Of a stretch of 64,000 nt of DNA, positions 37,301-44,693 are shown one piece after another. A program made the position numbers and the translations under genes. Numbering within the stretch: position 1 is the first letter of the stretch; every line of letters begins with the position of its first letter. The stretch lies in the NCBI RefSeq assembly GCF_000269985.1, contig NC_016109.1, positions 5,979,001 to 6,043,000 on the forward strand, in the 5' to 3' direction. The notes under the pieces were generated by a model. That model was not told where the DNA came from, ran no database searches, and saw only the letters and a list, made by a program, of their open reading frames with translations. This DNA comes from Kitasatospora setae KM-6054 (lineage in GTDB: Bacteria > Actinomycetota > Actinomycetes > Streptomycetales > Streptomycetaceae).

Positions 37301-37495
37301 GCGGCCAACACCACGTACTGGGTGATCTACAACTCCAACGGCACCAGCTCCACCGTCAACAACATGCACTACAGCTCCGGCCCGGCCGGCTCGGGCGTCT
37401 ACAGCAGCGCCTCCGTCCCGTTCGGCACCTTCCCGGCCAGCTTCGGCACCGCGGTGAAGGACAACCTCGTGTACTCGCTGTACGGCACGTACTGA
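34382..37495 (+). CDS. Large secreted multi-domain protein, polysaccharide-deacetylase-like core with duplicated end modules
   Basis: A 1037-residue exported protein; the signal peptide ends at AHA (residue 29). Residues about 30-180 and 883-1037 are copies of one module (GNNxVG, DSNxxN, NxQxQxAxY, YWxxYNSNG, FGTxPxSFG, YSxYxTY), probably a beta-sandwich carbohydrate-binding domain. A Gly-rich linker leads to a ThuA/amidotransferase-like segment (about 203-430, ILLVTNSANPYSTYYGEIL), then a deacetylase-like segment with VVVMTGDDHG and EIGAHVTTNC, and a bacterial Ig-like Big_5 domain (about 772-878, SVPANGATGVS). The enzyme motif differs from the usual TFDDG/HxxxH pattern, so activity is unsure. 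GTG 34382 follows a GGGGGG site. It lies behind the sugar importer. Confidence 0.78.
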   Translation: MRLRKRIAGLLVGMLAASGLMVAAPAAHAATAVLGNNTVGTATDSGDSNYINTSRFVTGASGGTVNSVSVYVGAVGSTPNDQYQVAVYGDVAGKPGPLLGSSASGTLTAHAWNTLPVAATLAPNTPYWLAYNSNGVSAAVNNLNYSTGGQSGYSTGGAAYGTWPSSFGAVSTGNLNYSIYATYTTSGGGGGTPGSGPGNEGPILLVTNSANPYSTYYGEILKAEGLNYYKTVDLSTVTATLLNSYDVVLLAENQLTAAQTTLFTTWVNAGGRLVAMRPDKQLAGLLGLTAGTDTLADGYLKIETTAAPGTGLTPDTIGFHGTADKYTLNGATAVATLYSDVAVPTTNPAVTLRTVGSGQAAAFTYDLAKSVVQTRQGNIAWGGQQRDNVDGIEASEMFFGTGGQLNWNNLDKAQIPIADEQQRLLANLITTIDASKKPLPKFWYFPRDVKAVVVMTGDDHGIGGTGGRFDGYVAQSPVGCNVANWECVRASSYIYTNDPLTDAQAKAYSDQGFEIGAHVTTNCTPWGTPADLQNIYATQIGAWKAKYTSLPNPDSTRTHCVEWDDWATQAKTKLANGIRLDTDYYYYPASFVQDRPGYFNGTGLPMKYADSDGSTINEYQATTQLTDESGQSMPGTVNTLLDNAYNSKGYYTVLTANIHTDYAASTASDQVIASAKAHGAPVVSGRQLLNWLDTRNGSAFSGLSWSANTLSFSITGGANGLRAMVPVNSAAGTLTGIKQGATNVSYRIETIHGIAYAFFDGNVASYTATYGTDTTAPTVTGSVPANGATGVSATAPVKASFSEPVQASTVNGTNVTLKTTTGSVAVAGTVSLDAATNTVTFTPSAALSLSTGYTLSVANVKDLAGNTQTAAYTAAFTTAGAPPQTIGNNAVGSQLDDTDSNHLNGSKITTGASGIALTSLNVHTGQTSAAPNNQFQIAIYSDNGGSPDALLATSSVGTLSANAWNSAPISYTLAANTTYWVIYNSNGTSSTVNNMHYSSGPAGSGVYSSASVPFGTFPASFGTAVKDNLVYSLYGTY

Positions 37496-37818
37496 GGCGG
37501 CTGAGCGGCTGAGCCGACCGGCGCCAGGCGCGCCGGCGCGTAGACGCGCAGGCGTGTGAGCGCAGGGGCGGGTGGGCCGGTTCGCGGCCGCCCGTCGGGC
37601 AACCACCCACCGGGGCGGTTCCGACCACGAATCCGTGGCCGGGACCGCCCCGGCGGCATGGGCGGGCCGTTCGCCCCGCTCGCCCGCTGCTCCCGGGGGC
37701 GTCGGCGCGTCGGCGCGTCGGCGTACGCTGAGGAGGCCGGTGGCCCTCCCGCCCCGCCATGCCCTGCCATGCCTCGACCCGCCCCGACCCGCCTCGCCTC
37801 ACCGAACGGAACGACCCG
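37496..37818. other. Intergenic region before RNase HII
   Basis: No gene seen. It contains the hairpin at 37610-37653 and three CGTCGGCG units in tandem (37700-37723). The rest is GC-rich and without clear promoter elements. Confidence 0.6.
37610..37653 (+). terminator. Terminator of the secreted-protein gene
   Basis: A 20-bp stem with one A-C mismatch and one G-U pair around AATC, 115 nt after the stop. Confidence 0.75.
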
Positions 37819-38502
37819 ATGCCGTACGACCCCCCGACCCACGCGGTCGAGCGCTCCCTGCACCAGGCCGGGGCCCGGGTGGTGGCCGGGCTGGACGAGG
37901 TCGGCCGGGGCGCCTGGGCCGGGCCGGTCATGGTCGGCGCCGCCGTCACCGGCCTGCGCCGCCCGCCCGAGGGGCTGACCGACTCCAAGCTGCTCACCGA
38001 ACGGCGCCGGGCCGCGCTCGCCCCGGTCCTGGAGGAGTGGGTGACGGCGTACGCGATCGGCTCCGCCTCGGCGCTGGAGTGCGACGAGCTCGGCATGACC
38101 GCCGCGCTCCGGCTGGCGGCCGTCCGCGCCCTGGAGGAACTCCCGGTGCGGCCCGACGCGGTGATCCTGGACGGCAAGCACGACTACCTGGGAGGTCCCT
38201 GGAGGGTCCGCACCGTGATCAAGGGCGACCAGTCCTGCGTCTGCGTCTCCGCCGCCTCGGTGCTGGCGAAGGTCCGGCGGGACGCGCTGATGGCGGAACT
38301 CGGCAGCGGCCACCCGGAGTTCGCCTTCGCGGAGAACGCCGGCTACCCGTCGCCGACGCACCGCGCCGCCCTGGAGGAGCACGGCCCCACCGAGCACCAC
38401 CGGCTCTCCTGGGCCTACCTGGACGACCTGCCGCGCTGGAGCCACCTCAAGCGGCAGCGCGGCTCCGCCGACACCGGCGAGCAGCTCTCGCTGGGCTTCT
38501 GA
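37819..38502 (+). CDS. rnhB: Ribonuclease HII
   Basis: A 227-residue RNase H type 2 enzyme that nicks RNA/DNA hybrids and removes ribonucleotides misincorporated in DNA. Catalytic acids: Asp26-Glu27 in DEVGRG and Asp118 in VILDGKHD. The family motifs LTDSKLL and [12 protein letters not shown] are also present, as is HRLSW near the C-terminus. ATG 37819 gives the usual spacing to DEVGRG; there is no strong ribosome site. A few helicase and nuclease-type genes (recQ) are near, fitting a DNA-maintenance neighbourhood. Confidence 0.95.
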   Translation: MPYDPPTHAVERSLHQAGARVVAGLDEVGRGAWAGPVMVGAAVTGLRRPPEGLTDSKLLTERRRAALAPVLEEWVTAYAIGSASALECDELGMTAALRLAAVRALEELPVRPDAVILDGKHDYLGGPWRVRTVIKGDQSCVCVSAASVLAKVRRDALMAELGSGHPEFAFAENAGYPSPTHRAALEEHGPTEHHRLSWAYLDDLPRWSHLKRQRGSADTGEQLSLGF

Positions 38503-38604
38503 GGGTCCAGCGGTTTCCTGGGTGTTTCCCGAGTGCCCGCAGGCGCCTCCCGGGGCCACCGGGCGCTCCGTCGGTGCGCCCCGGATGATTTCCGGACGCT
38601 TTCG

Positions 38605-38624
38605 GGCGGCCGGAACCGGCCGCC
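38605..38624 (+). terminator. Hairpin after rnhB
   Basis: GGCGGCCGG and CCGGCCGCC pair perfectly around AA, 102 nt after the stop. Confidence 0.55.
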
Positions 38625-38680
38625 GGACTGGCCCGAGGGGAGGTCGAAAGGGGGCGGAAAGGGCTCGGCGGGCCTGAATC

Positions 38681-38695
38681 CTGACGGTTCGTCAG
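38681..38695. promoter_or_regulatory. Palindrome CTGACGGTTCGTCAG
   Basis: A 6-bp inverted repeat with a 3-nt centre, 113 nt upstream of the next start codon. The local sequence is AT-richer than its surroundings. Possible operator. Confidence 0.4.
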
Positions 38696-38794
38696 TATTC
38701 ATCCACTGGTCACCGGAGTGTCGCCGCCGGTGTGCGCACAGCGCGCCACACTTCCAACTGGTGGGGTGCCCGTGCGCATCCGACCGGCATTTGA

Positions 38795-38800
38795 TAGGAA
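38795..38800 (+). promoter_or_regulatory. Putative -10 box, leaderless
   Basis: TAGGAA ends 7 nt before ATG 38808; there is no ribosome site. Confidence 0.45.
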
Positions 38801-38807
38801 TCCGGGT

Positions 38808-39422
38808 ATGCCTGTCTTCCCCGAGGAGCCGGAGATTCACGAGACGATCCCGGGCCCCGGCGTTCCCCTTCCCCACAAGTCGGACGCACCTGCCCCCCGT
38901 ATGCCTTCCCCCACCGCCGTCGCCGCTCCGGTCCCGGGCCCGCGCCCCGGTCCGCCGCGCCCCGCGCCGCCCCGTGCCGACCGGCCGGTCCCCGGCCCGA
39001 GGCCCCCGGCCCGTCCCAAGTCCAACCCCGCGCCGCGCCCCGGCCGGCCGGAGGTCCAACTCCTGCCCGCCGGCGCGGCCGAGGCGATCGACCGTGCCGA
39101 CGAGGCGGTCGACGCACTGCTGGAGTCCGGCCGCCGCCCCGGCGACGTGCTGGTCCTGACGGTCGGCGGGGCGCACCCCTGGCAGGAGCACGAGCTGAGC
39201 TTCGGCGAGGAGCGCTACTGGGCGCAGCTCGCCGACGGCGGCGACGTGTTCTACGCCGACGCGGCCGCGACGCGTCCGTTCCGCCGGGACGTGGTGGTCC
39301 TGGTGGTCAACGCGGACCGGTCGGAGCGGGTGGCCGCCGCGGCGCGCAAGGCGCTGGAGCGGGCCGGGAAGCTCCTGGTGGTCTGCGGCGAGACCGAGAC
39401 GGTCGCCCCGCTGTTCGCCTGA
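38808..39422 (+). CDS. Conserved protein of unknown function with Pro-rich N-terminus
   Basis: A 204-residue protein. The first 80 residues are a disordered, Pro/Arg/Ala-rich tail; the rest is a compact alpha/beta segment with LLPAGAAEAIDRADEAVDALLESGRRPGDVLVLTVG (given in pieces: EAVDALLESGRRPGDVLVLT), EERYWAQL, DVFYADA and RRDVVVLVVNAD. The core recalls the C-terminal part of some UvrD-like helicases (the strand LLxLVVNR region), but Walker motifs are absent. I do not recognise a function. The nearby recQ and rnhB genes suggest a link to DNA processing at most. Confidence 0.7.
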   Translation: MPVFPEEPEIHETIPGPGVPLPHKSDAPAPRMPSPTAVAAPVPGPRPGPPRPAPPRADRPVPGPRPPARPKSNPAPRPGRPEVQLLPAGAAEAIDRADEAVDALLESGRRPGDVLVLTVGGAHPWQEHELSFGEERYWAQLADGGDVFYADAAATRPFRRDVVVLVVNADRSERVAAAARKALERAGKLLVVCGETETVAPLFA

Positions 39423-39476
39423 GCCCCGCCGCTCCGCCCGCCCGTTCCTCGTTCGCCCGTCCTCCGTCAGCCGGAT

Positions 39477-39508
39477 CCGCCCGCCGTGCCGCCCGGCACG
39501 GCGGGCGG
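39477..39508. terminator. Bidirectional terminator
   Basis: Perfect 14-bp stem (39477-39490 with 39495-39508) around GCCC, between convergent genes. Confidence 0.8.
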
Positions 39509-39611
39509 CACGGTCCGGCACGGTCGGCGGGCCGCTCCGTGCTGCCCGCCTCCGGTTTCCCGCTGCCCGCCGCTCAGCCCGTTCGCCCGTCCCTCGTTCC
39601 GTCGCCGGTGG

Positions 39612-40301
39612 TCAGCGTGCGGCGGTGCGGCGGGCCGTCCTGGCCTCGTGCGTCCCTTCCAGGGCGCGGACCGCGTCCAGTGAGGTGACCGGGGCGACCG
39701 GCGGCTGCTGGGGGAGCGGTGGCTCGGCCGGTACGGCTGACACGCCGCGCGGGAGGCGCGGTGGCAGTTCGGTGACGGTGTGCAGCGGCCCGAGCGCCCA
39801 CGACCCGGAGTTCGGGTTGCGCCCGCGCCGGCCGTCGCCGAGCGACTGCCACCCCGCCGGGGTGAGCGTCAGGTACGAGCCGCAGCGGAGCCCGTGCAGT
39901 TCGGCGGCGGCCCGCAGCGCCCACATCCAGGCGCCGTCCTGCTCGGTCCAGTCCGGGACGCCCTCGCGGCAGCGCAGCAGGACGGTGGTCCGGCTCGGAC
40001 TGTGCCGCTTCAGGTCGTGCGGGGTGACCCGGCGGAGATGGCCGAGCAGGGCGTTGCGGTGGTCCCACCCGTCGCTGAACTGCGGCCGGACGCCGAACGA
40101 CGCCGACGCCACCACCCGGTCGTCGGCCCCCAGCACCGCGACCACCGTGGTCCCCGGCTGCGGGAGGTGCCGCTGGTGCAGTTCGGTGACGAACTCCCGG
40201 GGCGCCCGCAGCAGCGGCACGCCGTGGCTGCGCCACTCCGGCAGGGTGATGCTCCGGTGCCCGTCACAACGGGAAGGACCTCGGTCGATGCCGTTGATCA
40301 C
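39612..40301 (-). CDS. Conserved actinomycete protein of unknown function
   Basis: A 229-residue soluble protein with no transmembrane or signal segment. It contains RAPREFVTELHQRHLPQPG, VVAVLGADDRVVASASFG, and SYLTLTPAGWQSLGDGRRG; the first half is alpha/beta-like and the C-terminal 60 residues are Pro/Ala-rich. AGGAGG precedes GTG 40301, although the spacing is short. I recognise no domain. It lies between the previous unknown gene and recQ. Confidence 0.65.
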   Translation of the reverse strand: MINGIDRGPSRCDGHRSITLPEWRSHGVPLLRAPREFVTELHQRHLPQPGTTVVAVLGADDRVVASASFGVRPQFSDGWDHRNALLGHLRRVTPHDLKRHSPSRTTVLLRCREGVPDWTEQDGAWMWALRAAAELHGLRCGSYLTLTPAGWQSLGDGRRGRNPNSGSWALGPLHTVTELPPRLPRGVSAVPAEPPLPQQPPVAPVTSLDAVRALEGTHEARTARRTAAR

Positions 40302-40711
40302 GATCCTCCTTCCCGGGCTCGCGCCCCTGGGGCGCGCGAGCGTACGCCGAAGGCCGGGTCCGACGGACCAGGCACTGGATACCTTCCAATTCTCGGGCGA
40401 GAGCACTCCGAGCGGCAATGATGAAATGACGAGCGCGGCCCGAAATCCCTGCTTCTGCCGGATATGTCCCGCGCCCTCGACGGGGCCATTCGGCTGACCC
40501 GGCGGTGAGCGCCGGATGTACGGCCCGAAACTTTCCGGTGTGCGCCTCCTTCACATCCGGGCGCCCGACCTCCTTCTCGGGCGCGGGAGAGACGGATTTC
40601 CGGCCACCGCCCGCCCGCCCGGTGGGCGCGGACGGTGCGGTGCGGTGCGGTGCTTCCGGGTCGGTTCCGGAGCCGCTTCCGGGGCCGGGGCTCACGCCCG
40701 GCGGCCGGGTC
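40302..40711. other. Intergenic region downstream of recQ
   Basis: No gene I can support. It has four GGTGC units in tandem (40634-40653) and an 8-bp inverted repeat GCGCCCGA/TCGGGCGC (40561-40584) that could end recQ transcription 128 nt after the stop. Confidence 0.5.
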
Positions 40712-42907
40712 TCATCCCCGGACCGCCAGGACGAGGGGCAGGACGGCGGTGGCGCCGGCCTGCCGGAGCAGCCGGGCGGCGACCGTCAGCGTCCAGCCCG
40801 AGTCGACCAGGTCGTCGACCAGGAGGACCGGGCCCGGCGCGGCGGCCAGTGCCTCGGCCAGGCCCGGCGGCAGCGCGAGCGCCCCGGCGACCGAGCGCAG
40901 CCGCTGGGCGCTGTTGCTGCGCGGGCCGTGCGGGGGCTCCCCGGTGGCGTACTCGATCCGGCCGAGCAGGGACATTCGGCCGATCGAGGCCAGGCCGCCG
41001 GCCAGGTCGGAGACCAGCTGGGGGCGGGTGGAGGAGTCGAGCGCGACCACGCCGACCGGGCGGTCGAGCCGCTGCCCGTCCGGGCCCCCGGGGCCGGCCC
41101 AGCCGCCGGGGCCCCTGGCCCAGTCCGCGACCACCCCGACCATCGCGTCCAGCACCTCGCGCGGCAGCGGCCCGTCCGGCGAGCGCTCGTCCAGCAGCGA
41201 ACGCAGCCGGCCGCCCCAGCCGATGTCGGACAGCCGGCCCAGCGCGCGCCCCGGCTCGGCCTGCTGGGCCGGGGGGATCCGGCCCTTCAGCGGGACGCCC
41301 AGGGACTCCATCCCGGTGGGCCACATCCGCCGGGTCTCGAAGGAGACGCCGGGGCGGCCGAGCGCGGCCCGGGCCGCGTCCAGCGCGCCCGCGGACACCT
41401 CGGCGGAGTGCCGGGGCGGGCCGCAGCGGTCGCAGCGGCCGCACGGGGCCGCCTCCGGGTCGTCGAGCTGGCGGCGCAGGAACTCCATCCGGCAGCCCCC
41501 GGTGGCCACGTACTCCCGCATCGCCTGCTGCTCGGCCTCGCGGGCCCGGGCGACCTTGGCGTACCGCGCGGCGTCGTACTGCCAGGTCTCGCCGGTGGAC
41601 TCCCAGCCACCGCGCACCCGGCGGACCGCGCCGTCCACGTCGAGGACCTTGAGCATGGTCTCCAGCCTGGTGCGGCGCAGGTCGACCGAGGTCTCCAGGG
41701 CGGCGGTGGAGAGCGGGCGGCCCGCCTCGGAGAGCGCGTCCAGCGTGCGGCGGACCTGCTCCTCGGCGGGGAAGCCGATCGAGGCGAAGTACCGCCAGAT
41801 CGCCTCGTCCTCCCGGCCCGGCAGCAGCAGGACCTCGGCCCGGTCCACGCCGCGGCCGGCCCGGCCGACCTGCTGGTAGTAGGCGATCGGGGAGCTCGGC
41901 GAGCCGAGGTGCACCACGAAGCCGAGGTCCGGCTTGTCGAAGCCCATGCCGAGGGCGGAGGTGGCGACCAGCGCCTTGACCCGGTTCTCCAGCAGCGCCG
42001 TCTCGGCCTCGCGGCGCTCCGCGTCCTCGGTCCGCCCGGAGTAGGCGGCCACCTGGTACCCGCGCCCGCGCAGGAACTCGGTGACCTCCTCGGCGGCGGC
42101 CACCGTGAGGGTGTACACGATGCCGGAGCCCGGGAGGTCGGGCAGGTGGTCGGCGAGCCAGGCCAGCCGGTGCGCCGGGTCGGGCAGCGGCAGCACCGCC
42201 AGGCTGAGGCTCTCCCGGTCCAGCGGCCCGCGCAGCACCAGGGCCTGCGCGTCGCCGGCGCCGGTGCCCAACTGCTCCGCGACGTCCGCCGTGACCCGGG
42301 CGTTCGCGGTCGCCGTGGTCGCCAGCACCGGGACGCCGGGGGAGAGCTCGGCCAGCATGGTGCGCAGCCGCCGGTAGTCGGGCCGGAAGTCGTGCCCCCA
42401 GTCGGAGATGCAGTGCGCCTCGTCGACCACCAGCAGGCCGGTGGAGGCGGCCAGTTTGGGCAGCACGTGGTCGCGGAAGTCGGGGTTGTTCAACCGCTCC
42501 GGGCTGACCAGCAGGACGTCGACCAGGCCGTCGGCGACCTCCTGCTGGATCTGCGACCACTCCTCGGGGTTGGCCGAGTTGATCGTCCGGGCGCGGATGC
42601 CCGCCCGGGCGGCCGCGTCGACCTGGTTGCGCATCAGGGCGAGCAGCGGGGAGACGATGACGGTCGGGCCGGCGCCGCGCGCGCGGAGCAGCGCCGTGGC
42701 GATGAAGTAGACGGCGGACTTGCCCCAGCCGGTCCGCTGGACGACCAGGGCGCGGCGGCCGTCCACCACCAAGGCCTCGATGGCTCTCCACTGGTCCTCG
42801 CGCAGCACCGCGCCGGAGCCGGCGAGCTCGCGCAGCACGGCTTCCGCGGCGGCCCGGACGGCTTCGCGGTCGGCTGGGGTGGTCGGGTGGAGCTCGCGCT
42901 TCTGCAT
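40712..42907 (-). CDS. recQ: RecQ-type DNA helicase with a C-terminal phosphoribosyltransferase-like domain
   Basis: A 731-residue SF2 helicase. Motif I is QRTGWGKSAVYF, the DEAH box with RecQ aromatic loop is VVDEAHCISDWGHDFRPDY, motif V is ATSALGMGFDKPDL and motif VI YQQVGRAGRG. The zinc knuckle MEFLRRQLDDPE and CGRCDRCG follows. After about residue 530 comes an extra domain ending LLVDDLVDSGWTLTVAARLL, the PRPP-binding pattern of phosphoribosyltransferases, unlike classical RecQ with its HRDC domain. The ATG at 42907 is chosen because TATCCA lies exactly 7 nt upstream. A weaker start 8 codons earlier (GTG) is possible. Confidence 0.9.
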   Translation of the reverse strand: MQKRELHPTTPADREAVRAAAEAVLRELAGSGAVLREDQWRAIEALVVDGRRALVVQRTGWGKSAVYFIATALLRARGAGPTVIVSPLLALMRNQVDAAARAGIRARTINSANPEEWSQIQQEVADGLVDVLLVSPERLNNPDFRDHVLPKLAASTGLLVVDEAHCISDWGHDFRPDYRRLRTMLAELSPGVPVLATTATANARVTADVAEQLGTGAGDAQALVLRGPLDRESLSLAVLPLPDPAHRLAWLADHLPDLPGSGIVYTLTVAAAEEVTEFLRGRGYQVAAYSGRTEDAERREAETALLENRVKALVATSALGMGFDKPDLGFVVHLGSPSSPIAYYQQVGRAGRGVDRAEVLLLPGREDEAIWRYFASIGFPAEEQVRRTLDALSEAGRPLSTAALETSVDLRRTRLETMLKVLDVDGAVRRVRGGWESTGETWQYDAARYAKVARAREAEQQAMREYVATGGCRMEFLRRQLDDPEAAPCGRCDRCGPPRHSAEVSAGALDAARAALGRPGVSFETRRMWPTGMESLGVPLKGRIPPAQQAEPGRALGRLSDIGWGGRLRSLLDERSPDGPLPREVLDAMVGVVADWARGPGGWAGPGGPDGQRLDRPVGVVALDSSTRPQLVSDLAGGLASIGRMSLLGRIEYATGEPPHGPRSNSAQRLRSVAGALALPPGLAEALAAAPGPVLLVDDLVDSGWTLTVAARLLRQAGATAVLPLVLAVRG

Positions 42908-42914
42908 GGGGTCA

Positions 42915-42920
42915 TGGATA
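42915..42920 (-). promoter_or_regulatory. Putative -10 box of recQ
   Basis: On the minus strand TATCCA ends 7 nt before ATG 42907; no ribosome site, so a leaderless mRNA is likely. Confidence 0.5.
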
Positions 42921-43052
42921 CCGTGCGGCACGGACGGACCGCGAATGACAGGCTGTGGACAGAGTGGCGTTGATCGGTTGATATGACGTCAAATCGCTCC
43001 AAGTACCGTGAAATGCGGGTGATTCGTCAGAGGAGATGCTGAACCCCCCGAG

Positions 43053-43061
43053 TTATCCACA
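43053..43061 (+). promoter_or_regulatory. DnaA-box-like motif
   Basis: TTATCCACA matches the DnaA box exactly; CTGTCCACA (complement at 42954-42962) is a second near match 100 bp away. Both lie in the recQ/DUF4192 gap. Chance is likely in a 64-kb window. Confidence 0.3.
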
Positions 43062-43113
43062 GGCTGGGGCCAATCGTCCGCAGTCGGGCGCGATCCGGTC
43101 CATGCTTTCCGCC

Positions 43114-44655
43114 ATGACCGCAGACGACCGCACCACCACCCCCGCCCCGCGCCCCGGCCACCTCCCGGTCCGGCTGCGCGGCCCCGCCGACATGGCGGAG
43201 ATGCTCCCCTACCTGCTGGGCTTCTTCCCCGACGACAGCATCGTCGCGGTGGGCCTGCAGGGCGCCGCGCTCGACCAGGGCGGGGTGATCCGGATCGACA
43301 TCCCGGAGGACCCGGCCGACTGGGAGCGCACCGCGGTGGAGTCCGCCCGGCTGCTGGTCGAGCTGTCCGAACAGCGCGACCGCCGCCCCGTCCAAGTCCT
43401 GCTCTACCTCTGCCGGGATCCCGCCGGCGGCCCCGGCGGGCCCGAGGGCGCCCACGCCGTGCTGGCGCGGCTCCGCCCGCTGGCCGCCGCGCTCGCCCGG
43501 GCCTTCCGGGACGAGCGGGTGGCCGTCAAGGAGTCGCTGTGCGTCTCCGGGGGCCGCTGGTGGTCCTTCCTCTGCGCCGGGGCCGACTGCTGTCCGCCGG
43601 ACGGCACCCCGGTCCGGGCCGCCCACCAGCCCAGCCCGCTCGCCGCGGCGGCCACCTACGCGGGCCTCGCCCCGCGCGGCAGCCGCAAGGCGATCGTGGC
43701 CGGGCTGTCCCCGATCGGACCGCCGGGCTCCGAGACCCAGCGCCGCGCCCTGGAGGACGCCGGCCCGCCCTTCATCCGCGAACTGGCCGGCCCCGGCGGC
43801 CGGGAGGCGGCCGTCGAACGCACTGCGGAGCTGCTCGCCGAAGCGATGGCCGAATTCCACGCCGGGGCCAAGGAGTTGGACGCCGCGCGCACCGCCAGGC
43901 TGCTGATCGGCCTGCAGGACAAGCTCGGTCGGGACCGCGCGGCCGAGTACGCCGAGCCGGACGAACTCGCCGCCGCCCAACGGCTGTGGCGGTTCCTGAT
44001 CCAGCGCTGCGTCGACCCGTTCGAGCACCTGGCGTCCCCGCCGCTGACCCTGCTGGCCTGGACGTCCTGGCTGGCGGACGACTCGGCCACCGCCCGGGTC
44101 GTCCTGGCCAGGGCACTGGAGCTGGAACCGACCTACACCCTGGCCCAACTCCTCTACGAATCGCTGAACGCCGGTCTCGCTCCGGAGGCCCTGCTCCGGG
44201 TCGTCCGCCGCGAACGCACCACCCGCCTGCGCGACCCGCAGGTGTCGCCGCAGAGTCCGCAGGCGTCGCAGGACCAGGGGACCCCGCAGGCCCCGCCGCC
44301 TTCGGAACCCCCGCCGCCGGCGCCCGGAGCGGGCCCGGAGCACCCCGGGCCGACCGTCGACCCCGGACCGGCCGTCGTCCGACCGGCCGAGGGCCGGGCG
44401 ACCGCTCCGGGGGAGCGGTCCGTCGGCTTCGAGGCGCACCGGGCGCCGGAGCCCGACGGCCCCGGCCCCGCTCCCGCCGCTGACCGGTCCGCGGCGCCCG
44501 AGGGCGGGCGGCCGACCGCCGCGCCCGACGGGCCGCCGGCCGCGGCCTGCCGGGCCGAGCGGGTGCGCCGCTCCTGCGCCCACCGGATCACCCCGGCGAG
44601 CACCCGCGTCCGACCGGCCCGGACGCACCGGAACCGACACGCGATCGGAGACTGA
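43114..44655 (+). CDS. DUF4192 domain protein
   Basis: A 513-residue protein matching the actinobacterial DUF4192 family: RGPADMAEMLPYLLGFFPDDSIVAVGL at the N-terminus (in pieces RGPADMAEMLPYLLGFFPDD), then a mostly helical core with TPVRAAHQPSPLAAAATYAGL and RVVLARALELEPTYTLAQLL. The last 170 or so residues are disordered and Pro-rich. Function unknown in the family. The start is unclear: ATG 43114, ATG 43102 and upstream codons are all open; I chose 43114 as it gives a compact N-terminus. Convergent with the hydrolase gene. Confidence 0.85.
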   Translation: MTADDRTTTPAPRPGHLPVRLRGPADMAEMLPYLLGFFPDDSIVAVGLQGAALDQGGVIRIDIPEDPADWERTAVESARLLVELSEQRDRRPVQVLLYLCRDPAGGPGGPEGAHAVLARLRPLAAALARAFRDERVAVKESLCVSGGRWWSFLCAGADCCPPDGTPVRAAHQPSPLAAAATYAGLAPRGSRKAIVAGLSPIGPPGSETQRRALEDAGPPFIRELAGPGGREAAVERTAELLAEAMAEFHAGAKELDAARTARLLIGLQDKLGRDRAAEYAEPDELAAAQRLWRFLIQRCVDPFEHLASPPLTLLAWTSWLADDSATARVVLARALELEPTYTLAQLLYESLNAGLAPEALLRVVRRERTTRLRDPQVSPQSPQASQDQGTPQAPPPSEPPPPAPGAGPEHPGPTVDPGPAVVRPAEGRATAPGERSVGFEAHRAPEPDGPGPAPAADRSAAPEGGRPTAAPDGPPAAACRAERVRRSCAHRITPASTRVRPARTHRNRHAIGD

Positions 44656-44693
44656 CCATGCGCACCCTCGCCCAGGACCCGCGGGCCGACCGG

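Larger units (their letters stand above)
38503..38807. other. Intergenic region between rnhB and the conserved unknown gene
   Basis: No gene seen. It contains an RNase HII terminator, a short palindrome and a leaderless -10, listed separately. Confidence 0.6.

Noticed and set aside
40264-40695. Open frame on the minus strand downstream of recQ
   Set aside because: No ribosome site of proper spacing, no motif and it overlaps the start of a better supported gene; taken as noise.
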